Positions 34,149-41,133 of a stretch of DNA of 64,000 nt are shown here, in pieces. The position numbers and the translations under genes were made by a program. The stretch comes from JBMYRH01 sp049602155 (GTDB lineage: Bacteria > Myxococcota_A > UBA9042 > PHBI01 > JBMYRH01), in contig JBMYRH010000005.1 in the NCBI GenBank assembly GCA_049602155.1, positions 256,522 through 320,521 of the forward strand. The letters are read 5' to 3'. Within the stretch, counting starts at the first letter, position 1, and each line of letters starts with the position of its first letter. The notes beneath the pieces are model-generated. The model was not told the DNA's origin and made no database searches. It saw nothing but the letters and a program-made list of their open reading frames with translations.

Positions 34149-36529
34149 GCGCGCTGCTCTCGCTTCGAAGCACCCCCTTAGCCACCCTTGAGGAAGCCGG
34201 GGCGGGCGGGAAGGCGTTAGGCTTGGCGCGGCTGCACGCGCTCGGACTGGATGTCCCCGAGGCGTACGTCTTGGTCGACGGGCAGGGGGCGGATGGCGTT
34301 GATTGGGGCGCTGCAGCCAGTTGGCTGTGTGAGGCCCCGCTGGCGGTGAGGTCGTCATCTGCCGCAGAGGATGGTGCGGAGCGCTCGTTTGCTGGCCAGT
34401 ATGAGAGCGTCCTCAACGTTCAGGGTGAGGCGGCGCTGCGTGCCGCGATCCAGCGGTGCCTCGCCTCGGTGCAGAGCGCGCGGGCAGACGCTTACAGCGC
34501 TGCGGGCTTGGAGGGAGGCCCTGTTGATACGATGGCGGTCGTCATCCAGCGGATGATTCAGCCTACGGCGGCGGGGGTGCTCTTCACTGCCGACCCGACC
34601 ACAGGGCGTCGGGATAGGATCGTGTTGGACGCCGTACCTGGCCTTGGAGAGGCGCTTGTAAGCGGCGAAGTTGACCCCGACCACGTCCTCGCGGACCCCG
34701 AGGGAGAGGTGCTCGTGCGCACCCTACCAGACACCGGTCCTGTCTTAACCGCATCCCAGATAAAGGCGTTGGTGCTCGCCGCCAGAGGGATCGAGGCCGA
34801 GATGGGGCAGCCCATTGATCTTGAGTGGGCGATCGATGAGGGCGGGACCCTCTGGTGGCTTCAAGCGCGCCCTATCACGACACTGCCGCTCCCCCTGCAA
34901 GGGGCCGACACGGTCGATGTCGACCCTGAGCACGTCTACACCCGCTGCAACATCGGAGAGATGATGCCGGGGGCAGTCACACCGCTGACCTTGTCCGTGA
35001 CCGTGCGCGGGATCGATTACGGCATCCAGGCGATGCAGGTGGCCGTGGGGGTGAGGCGCGCGATCGAGGATCGAGCGGTGTTTACCGCGACCTTTGGCGG
35101 GCACATCTTCCTGAACCTGAGCGCCTTTGGGGCGATGGTCTTGGGCGTCGCAGGATCGAACACCGAGCGCCTCTGCAGAGCCGTGTGTGGACGGCCGCTC
35201 GAAGAGCTTCAACTCGGCTCTCCAGCGCCGTGGTGGCGACGTGCGCTTAATGGCGTCCGATACGGCCTATATTTGTTAAGCGCCCCGAGGCATCGCGCTG
35301 CTCTGGCGAGGGATCTCGCGGCCTTTAAGGTGCCTGAACTGAACGAGCCTGCTGAGATGTTCGCGTGGATCGACGGGCAGCTTCCAGTGCTCTACCGCGC
35401 ATATGACCACCACATGACATCCTCGGCGGTCTCGGGCGCGTTGGTCCCAGCGCTCCTTGAGATCCTGAGCGGAGGGGCGCCGCCGACCAATGCGCACGAA
35501 GCGCTCTGCGCAGCCTTGTTGACCGCAGGCGCAGATGAGCAGGTAGAGAGCTTGGATTTGGCCGCGGGGGTCGGGGAGATGGCGCAGGTGTTTCGCCGAG
35601 ATCCCGAGGTGATGTCGCAGCTCTCCCAGGGAAGCGCATGTGAGACGGCGGAGTGGCTCTCCTCATACGTGGGACAGAGCGGTGAGGCATGGCGCGACTA
35701 TATGGGGCGGCATGGCCATCGCTCTTTGCGTGAGCTCGAGCTTCGGCAGGCAGAGTGGGGCTATGACCCGACGCCTGTCATCGCGAGCGTGCAAGTGGCT
35801 GTGAGGGCCGAGACCCCACCCGTCGTTCGGTCCACTCCCTCCGAAGCAAAGGGGGCAGGTGGTGCAGCGCGCTGGGTGGCTGCGCGTGCGCGCCGCGCCG
35901 CGGCAAAACGCGAAGAGACGAAGTCATCGCTCGTCGCTTTGACCACGCGCTTCAAGGCCGCATACCGAGGTCTCGGTGCACGCTTAGTGGCGGCTGGAGC
36001 GCTGACAGATGTCGACCAAATCTTCTTCCTGAGCCACGAGGAGGTCGGCGAGGTTGTCCACGGGCGGCTTGACGCCCATGCGTTGACGACTGCGCGTCGG
36101 GACTTGCTGGTCTATCAGAGCCGCCTCGGGTTCCCTGAGGTCTTTGTAGGGCGCGGGATCCCAGAGGATCCTTTGCCCCCTGGGGAAGCGCCGGAGGGCG
36201 GGTTTGTTGGGAAGGCCGTGAGCCCAGGGCGCGCGGAAGGCTTTGCGCGGGTCGTTACTCGGCTCGACCAGCTTCAGGAGGTGCGGCCTGGTGAGATCCT
36301 CATCGCGACCGTAGTCGATGTCGGGTGGACACCGTGTTTCCCGCTGATCGCAGGGCTCGCGACAGAGATCGGGAGCGCGGTGTCTCATGGCTGTGTCGTC
36401 GCGCGGGAGTTCGGGCTCCCCGCGATGGTCGGTCTGCGGGGCGTCACCCAGGTCGTCGAGACCGGGCAATGGGTGGTTTTGGATGCGGACTGCGGCATCC
36501 TTGAAGTCCATGATGAGGCGCCCAGCTAG
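34145..36529 (+). CDS. PEP-utilising phosphotransferase, rifampicin-phosphotransferase-like
   Basis: A 794-residue enzyme with three parts. Residues 1-280 are a PPDK/PEP-synthase ATP-grasp domain (GGKALGLARLHALGLDVPEAY, LAVRSSSAAEDGAERSFAGQYES, DLEWAIDEGGTLWWLQARPI). Residues ~300-690 are a mostly helical middle domain. Residues ~700-794 are the swivelling phosphohistidine domain (FVGKAVSPGRAEGFARVV, then SHG with the catalytic His, REFGLPAMVG). The PEP/pyruvate-binding barrel of true PEP synthase is absent; this order is that of rifampicin phosphotransferase (Rph), which phosphorylates the drug with ATP beta-phosphate. The substrate here need not be rifampicin. The GTG at 34145 overlaps the AttH-like gene. 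Confidence 0.82.
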   Translation: MSALLSLRSTPLATLEEAGAGGKALGLARLHALGLDVPEAYVLVDGQGADGVDWGAAASWLCEAPLAVRSSSAAEDGAERSFAGQYESVLNVQGEAALRAAIQRCLASVQSARADAYSAAGLEGGPVDTMAVVIQRMIQPTAAGVLFTADPTTGRRDRIVLDAVPGLGEALVSGEVDPDHVLADPEGEVLVRTLPDTGPVLTASQIKALVLAARGIEAEMGQPIDLEWAIDEGGTLWWLQARPITTLPLPLQGADTVDVDPEHVYTRCNIGEMMPGAVTPLTLSVTVRGIDYGIQAMQVAVGVRRAIEDRAVFTATFGGHIFLNLSAFGAMVLGVAGSNTERLCRAVCGRPLEELQLGSPAPWWRRALNGVRYGLYLLSAPRHRAALARDLAAFKVPELNEPAEMFAWIDGQLPVLYRAYDHHMTSSAVSGALVPALLEILSGGAPPTNAHEALCAALLTAGADEQVESLDLAAGVGEMAQVFRRDPEVMSQLSQGSACETAEWLSSYVGQSGEAWRDYMGRHGHRSLRELELRQAEWGYDPTPVIASVQVAVRAETPPVVRSTPSEAKGAGGAARWVAARARRAAAKREETKSSLVALTTRFKAAYRGLGARLVAAGALTDVDQIFFLSHEEVGEVVHGRLDAHALTTARRDLLVYQSRLGFPEVFVGRGIPEDPLPPGEAPEGGFVGKAVSPGRAEGFARVVTRLDQLQEVRPGEILIATVVDVGWTPCFPLIAGLATEIGSAVSHGCVVAREFGLPAMVGLRGVTQVVETGQWVVLDADCGILEVHDEAPS

Positions 36530-36599
36530 GCTCCTGCGGGGCGCTTAAAGGGCATCGTGGAGCGTACGGAACGGGCTCAGGCTGCGGTGTCGAGGGCCC

Positions 36600-36626
36600 G
36601 GCCTGGCTGTTGGTGACAGGCAGGCC
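36600..36626. terminator. Imperfect hairpin between convergent genes
   Basis: GGCCTG at 36600-36605 pairs with CAGGCC at the end of the element, with an inner TGT/ACA pairing. It lies between the ends of the PEP-enzyme gene and the histidine-kinase gene and could serve both strands. There is no T-run, so the call is tentative. Confidence 0.35.
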
Positions 36627-36681
36627 GACGCCGAAGCGCTGTGCCTCTCCATGGCGCCTGCGCACTCGGTGACTGTGGCAC

Positions 36682-38445
36682 TCAGCCGTCGCCGCCGACG
36701 TTCTCGGTTGAGGCTTTGGACATCACATCTTCGAGGGTCTTCGCCAGGTGATGGAGCTGGTAGGGTTTTGAGACAAAGGAGGTCGTGTCGCCGCTCTCCT
36801 TCAGCGCCTCCATATCAGCTGGATCGCTGTACCCCGAGCAGACGATGATAGGCAGGTTCGGCGCGAGTTTCCGCAACCCGACCAAGACATCACGGCCGTG
36901 CATCTTCGGCATGATCATGTCGAGTACGACGACGTCGATCTCGCGAAGACCGGTCTGAAAGAACGTCAGGGCCTCGTGTCCATCCGAATAGGCGTGGACC
37001 TTTGCTCCCTCAAATTCGAGAAACTCGGTGACTAAAGACAGGACGAGCTCCTCGTCGTCGATGAGCAAGATGTGCTTACCACTGAGTGTGGACGTCGATT
37101 CGTAGGGCTGATCGGTCGGCGAAGCCGTCTTGGGTAAGGCGCTGGTGCAGGGCAGTTCTAACGTGAAGACGCTGCCCTGGCCGGGCTCGCTGGTGACCAT
37201 GAGCGCCCCGTGGTGCCCCTTGATGACCCCAAACACCGCGGAGAGCCCCATCCCCACACCTTTGCCTTGAGGCTTGGTCGTGAAGAAGGGTTCGAAGATA
37301 CGTCGCTTCAGTGTGTCGGTCATTCCCATGCCTTGGTCGCGCACAGACACGCGCAGGTAGCTGCCGGCCTTGAGGGGCAAGGGAGGGTCACCGCAAGGGC
37401 CATCTTCTCTCTCCACGTGCTCGGTGGAGACGTGGAGTTCGCCACCGTTCGGCATGGCGTCTCGAGCGTTAAGCAGCACATTCAACAGGGCATTATGAAG
37501 CTGAGGGGCGTCCCCGGTGACATATCCCCCGGGAGATGCGAGCTCGAGGTGCACGATGTGGCGTTTGTCGACCGTGCGTTTGAAGAGGTCGAGCACCTCA
37601 TGAATCATTGCATCGATGTTAACTGGAGCCAGCTCAAGTGGCCCCTGACGGGCGAAGGTCAGCAGCTGGTTGGTCAACTCCGAGGCGCGGTGCACAGAAC
37701 GTAAGATCGCTTGCACGTAAAAGGAGAGGTGATGGTCGGGGGGGGGACTTACGTGCGCCATTAACATGTCGGCTGCGGCCTGAATGCCAGCGAGTTGGTT
37801 GTTGAAGTCGTGGGCGATACCGCCTGCGAGGACCCCCAATGACTTGAGGCGCTCTACATGACGCAGGCGTCGCTCGATCAGGCGTTTATCGGTGACGTCG
37901 CGGTAGAGTTGGACGCGCCCTAGTCCCTCGCCTGAGTCACCTCGAATGGGGACGACGGTGACCTCACAGATCCGTGTGTTGAGGTCATCTTCAATACATT
38001 CGATTTCCCCGCTCCACGTGTCTCTGAGCTCCAGCGCGGCGTCGATCTCCTCCTCAGTGCGAGACGCTTGATCACTCGTGAGCATAGGAAAGGGCGGCTT
38101 GCCGATCACCTCGCTAGGTTCCAGCCCAAAGAGGCCTTGTGCCGCTGGGTTCCACGCGGCGATCAGGCCCTCGGGTCCAATAACGCTGACCCCCTCTTCG
38201 ATCGAGTTGAAGAGCAGGGCCTGCTTTTGCAGGACTTGCTCAGTGCGTCGACGCGCGGCGGCCTCAGCCATGGCGTGTTGCACCTCATCGAGCAGGACGT
38301 TAACGCCAGTCGCGATAGCGTCTAGATCGTCACCACTGCTCGAGACGGTGAGCCGGCAGTCGAGCTCGCCGCTGATGCAGCGCACAAGCTCAGATTGCAA
38401 GCGGCGAAGACGAGAATCCGCATCATTGGTGCTGCTTTGATTCAC
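36682..38445 (-). CDS. Hybrid histidine kinase (HAMP-like/PAS/HisKA/HATPase/REC)
   Basis: A 587-residue cytosolic sensor kinase. Residues 1-75 are a helical HAMP-like segment, ~75-190 a PAS domain (NSIEEGVSVIGPEGLIAAWN), ~200-270 the HisKA domain with GGIAHDFNNQL (phospho-acceptor His212), ~300-430 the HATPase domain (NALLNVLLNARDAM, VRDQGMGMTD, GKGVGMGLSAVFG), and ~460-587 a receiver domain with the phospho-acceptor in VVVLDMIMPKMHG. No membrane segment is seen. The start is a GTG at 38445. It lies 18 bases downstream of a STAS-like gene on the same strand, which may feed it or be its output partner. Confidence 0.92.
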   Translation of the reverse strand: MNQSSTNDADSRLRRLQSELVRCISGELDCRLTVSSSGDDLDAIATGVNVLLDEVQHAMAEAAARRRTEQVLQKQALLFNSIEEGVSVIGPEGLIAAWNPAAQGLFGLEPSEVIGKPPFPMLTSDQASRTEEEIDAALELRDTWSGEIECIEDDLNTRICEVTVVPIRGDSGEGLGRVQLYRDVTDKRLIERRLRHVERLKSLGVLAGGIAHDFNNQLAGIQAAADMLMAHVSPPPDHHLSFYVQAILRSVHRASELTNQLLTFARQGPLELAPVNIDAMIHEVLDLFKRTVDKRHIVHLELASPGGYVTGDAPQLHNALLNVLLNARDAMPNGGELHVSTEHVEREDGPCGDPPLPLKAGSYLRVSVRDQGMGMTDTLKRRIFEPFFTTKPQGKGVGMGLSAVFGVIKGHHGALMVTSEPGQGSVFTLELPCTSALPKTASPTDQPYESTSTLSGKHILLIDDEELVLSLVTEFLEFEGAKVHAYSDGHEALTFFQTGLREIDVVVLDMIMPKMHGRDVLVGLRKLAPNLPIIVCSGYSDPADMEALKESGDTTSFVSKPYQLHHLAKTLEDVMSKASTENVGGDG

Positions 38446-38463
38446 GGCGCGCGCGTTCTCCGG

Positions 38464-38886
38464 CTAAGAGGCGCTGTCTTTCGCTTCTCTGAGCCAAGCG
38501 ATGGCAGCGTGTTCATCACTGAACAGCTTGGTGTCTTGACGTTGCTTGGTGATCCCCAAGTAAGCGTTCCCCAACATTCGACCCACGGGGCCACCGATCA
38601 GGAGTGCGAGGCGGGTCGTTTTAGGGTGGCTCGGCAGTCGAAGCACACGCGCCGTGGTGTTTCGCACGCCACGAATATCGGTCAGGCAAAAAACGCGCTC
38701 ATGATCGGTGACGAGTTGATCGACCACCGAGAGGGCATCTCGCCCGTCGGCCTCGTCGTACACGTCCCCCTTGTGATGCTCCGGGCTGCCGAGGACCACG
38801 TGCACAATGTCACCTTGGAGCCATCGCGCCCGGTTGACACGGCCGACCAGCCATTCGCCATTAGCTGTCTGCATGACATTCGACAT
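38464..38886 (-). CDS. STAS/SpoIIAA-like protein, 140 aa
   Basis: A small cytosolic protein from the ATG at 38886 (MSNVMQTANGEWLVGRVNRA). The pattern VVLGSPEHHKGD, then SVVDQLVTDHERVFCLTDIRG, RVLRLPSHPKTTRLALLIGG, and a C-terminal KLFSDEHAAIAWLREA matches the SpoIIAA-like/STAS group, where the final block (F.d..eA..WL) is characteristic. Such proteins are usually regulators or lipid-binding modules. It is co-directional and 18 bases upstream of the hybrid histidine kinase. Sixteen further codons are open upstream to 38934 but contain no typical start region. Confidence 0.75.
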   Translation of the reverse strand: MSNVMQTANGEWLVGRVNRARWLQGDIVHVVLGSPEHHKGDVYDEADGRDALSVVDQLVTDHERVFCLTDIRGVRNTTARVLRLPSHPKTTRLALLIGGPVGRMLGNAYLGITKQRQDTKLFSDEHAAIAWLREAKDSAS

Positions 38887-39248
38887 AAAGGGTTCTGTGA
38901 CAGAAGTACTGTGCGTTGGCGGGGGCCAACACACTGTTTAGTCCTGCATCCTTGGGGAATGAGATAAGACTACAAGATCTTTGGGCGTGGTGCGAGCCAC
39001 GGGGTGCAAAGAGGTTAGAGAGGCGAACCGTCAGTCCTTCGTTTCGATAGACGACAGTGGGCTGGAGACATGACGGGCCAAATATGGAGCGAATGTTTTC
39101 GCTCTAGGGCCACCTTGATGATGGCGTTGGCTTGACACCAAAAATGCTGCCGTCTAAAGCCCAGAAATAGCATGCGGTCACGTCTTGGCGACGTCGACGG
39201 GGAAGAGAGCACGGCGCGCTAAAGCGTCGCACTCGGGGAGGAGAGAGC
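38887..39248. other. Divergent intergenic region with a candidate promoter, 362 bp
   Basis: It lies between the divergent STAS-like and nitroreductase genes. The part nearest 39132-39160 holds the promoter listed separately. The remainder shows no gene, repeat or clear hairpin that I can support. Confidence 0.5.
39132..39160 (+). promoter_or_regulatory. Candidate sigma-70 promoter for the nitroreductase gene
   Basis: A perfect -35 box TTGACA (39132-39137) is followed after 17 bases by TAAAGC (39155-39160), a weak -10 match. It would start transcription about 80 bases before the GTG of the nitroreductase gene. Confidence 0.4.
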
Positions 39249-39806
39249 GTGGATACTTTCGATGCGATCATGTCACGCCGGACATCTCACCTTTGGAGGG
39301 CAGAGCCCGTCCCGGAAGCGGTGATCGCGCGCGCGCTGGAGGCGGCCCATATGGCGCCCTGTCACCGCTTTACGTGGCCGTGGCGTTTTGTGCGTGTGTC
39401 TGATGTCCACCGCGAGGCCCTGTTCGAGCTCGCCTTGGTGCTCAAGTCGAAGGGGAAGGAGCAGACGCCGGCTTTCATCGAGAAGATGCGGCGCAAAGTG
39501 CGCAACCCTGCGCACCTCGTCGTCGTTGTTCAGCCCAAGAAAGAGGACGCCTTTGAGGCGCGAGAGGACTACGCGGCCATCGCGTGTGCGATTCAGAATA
39601 TGGCGCTCGTGGTGCACGCGGAGGGCTACGCCTCCAAGTGGAGCACGGGGGGGCTGACGACCCATGAAGAGTCCTATCGTCTCCTTGGCGTCGACGCTCC
39701 CCAAGAGGAGATCGTCGGGTTCATCTGGATAGGCGTGCCCGAGATCACAGGGCCGCCTGTCCCGAAGCGGTCCGCTTTGGAAGATCACATCCGTTGGAGC
39801 TCTTAG
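39249..39806 (+). CDS. Nitroreductase family protein, 185 aa
   Basis: An FMN-dependent NAD(P)H oxidoreductase of the small (YdjA-like) nitroreductase group. It begins MDTFDAIMSRRTSHLWRAEP, has the FMN phosphate region (MSRRTS) and AAHMAPCHRFTWPWRFVRV, then DYAAIACAIQNMALVVHAEG and ASKWSTGGL near the C-terminus, and closes with EIVGFIWIGVPE. The GTG start has GGGGAGGAGAG upstream. It is convergent with the methyltransferase gene of the exporter operon; a functional link is possible but not indicated by spacing or strand. Confidence 0.9.
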   Translation: MDTFDAIMSRRTSHLWRAEPVPEAVIARALEAAHMAPCHRFTWPWRFVRVSDVHREALFELALVLKSKGKEQTPAFIEKMRRKVRNPAHLVVVVQPKKEDAFEAREDYAAIACAIQNMALVVHAEGYASKWSTGGLTTHEESYRLLGVDAPQEEIVGFIWIGVPEITGPPVPKRSALEDHIRWSS

Positions 39807-39837
39807 CGCTCTCGCCTGCACAGGGCCGATAGAGGCG

Positions 39838-41085
39838 CTACTCCCCCTTGTGGAGGACGAGCATTGTGGTCCCGGAGAGGAGCTTGAAGAGCACCCCGAT
39901 CTCGGCCTTGAAGAGTGCATAGGACTCGGGTGAGGTCTCAAGGCCAGTGGCCTGGACGCTGAGCTCAGCCAGCGAGGTGAGGCCGTCGATCCCTTGCAGA
40001 AAGCGCTCGACGGTCGCGCTCATCTGGAACGGCTTGTTGAACGTCACGGCGCCCATGGTCAACGTCAGCGCGCCGTTCCGCTTCAAGACGCTGGCTAACC
40101 CTGCGCCGCTCATCGGGAGCAGCTCTGGGATGGCTGACGGGTCGTCCAAGGTCAGGGCGGCCCTCTCGGGCTCCTCTTCGCGCACGGCGAAGAAGCTGTG
40201 AGTGGAGATGAGGCCGCTAGCCAGCTCGGTGTAGGCGTACCGTTGCAATCGGTCCATGGCTTGAACCCTGGCGAGGACGACTGGGTCGGCGATAAACGTC
40301 TCGGGCTGATAAAAGAGGGTCGGGACGAATTCCGTGATTCGAAGGCCACCGGCCTTCATCAAGGCGACACACCCGGGCACCCGATACGCCTGATCGCAGG
40401 TGTGCAGGTAGCGGTCGACGATCTCCACATCGTCCAAGGTCTCGGTGAACTTCTGTTCGTTGTTTTTCACGAGCCAGTTGGAATGCGGCAGTGAGGATAG
40501 GGCGCGCTTGGCGAGCTCGACTTGGGTGGGGAGGTCCTCGTCGCCGCACAGCGCGCGAAGCATGTCCTGCGCGTGGTAGACGCCGATACGGCCCAGTTCG
40601 CCATAGACCATGGCCCCAATGGCGCCCCCTGGGGCCAGGACAGAGGACAAGGCACGCACGCCCTCTTCGGGGCTCTCCAGGTGGTGGAGGACGCCGGAGC
40701 AGTTGATGTAGTCGAAGGTGCCGAAGCCCATGGAGGCGACGTCGAGCAGGGAGCCTGTGTGGAAGCTCACGTTCTTGAGCCCTAAGTTGTCCGCGCGCTT
40801 CTCCGCAATAGCTCGAGAGGCTGATGAGAGGTCGAGGTAGATGATCTCCCCTGGGATACCGCGCTCCTTCATCTGCTTGCCGATCACCGTCGAAGCGTCC
40901 CCGGTGCCGCCCCCGGCGACGAGGACACGGAGTGGCTTCCCCCAATCTCGGGCACCCTGGTGCACGAAGTGGTTCAGGACCTCCAGCTCTTCGAGAGGCC
41001 CAAAGACATCTCGTTCGCCGTCAGGGCTCGATACGCGGGAAGGGTAGGGGTAGGCCTCGTATTGCCCTTTTACCCGGTCGCTCAT
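39838..41085 (-). CDS. Class I SAM-dependent methyltransferase with C-terminal extension
   Basis: Last gene of the exporter operon, 415 residues. The N-terminal sequence MSDRVKGQYEAYPYPSR precedes a Rossmann methyltransferase core: VLVAGGGTGDASTVIGKQM (motif I), IIYLDLSSASRAIAEKR (motif II), FDYINCSGVLHHLESPEEG (motif IV) and VLAPGGAIGAMVYGE. The final ~150 residues are a separate domain (AALTLDDPSAIPELLP... NGALTLTMGAVTFNKPF) that may bind substrate. It starts 48 bases after the second ABC gene, same strand, so it may methylate the exported peptide or another compound; that is inference from position. Confidence 0.85.
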   Translation of the reverse strand: MSDRVKGQYEAYPYPSRVSSPDGERDVFGPLEELEVLNHFVHQGARDWGKPLRVLVAGGGTGDASTVIGKQMKERGIPGEIIYLDLSSASRAIAEKRADNLGLKNVSFHTGSLLDVASMGFGTFDYINCSGVLHHLESPEEGVRALSSVLAPGGAIGAMVYGELGRIGVYHAQDMLRALCGDEDLPTQVELAKRALSSLPHSNWLVKNNEQKFTETLDDVEIVDRYLHTCDQAYRVPGCVALMKAGGLRITEFVPTLFYQPETFIADPVVLARVQAMDRLQRYAYTELASGLISTHSFFAVREEEPERAALTLDDPSAIPELLPMSGAGLASVLKRNGALTLTMGAVTFNKPFQMSATVERFLQGIDGLTSLAELSVQATGLETSPESYALFKAEIGVLFKLLSGTTMLVLHKGE

Positions 41086-41133
41086 GGTTTTCCGCCTTGA
41101 TGCAGTGCATCCGTGTGAGTCTCGACCTCTCGC

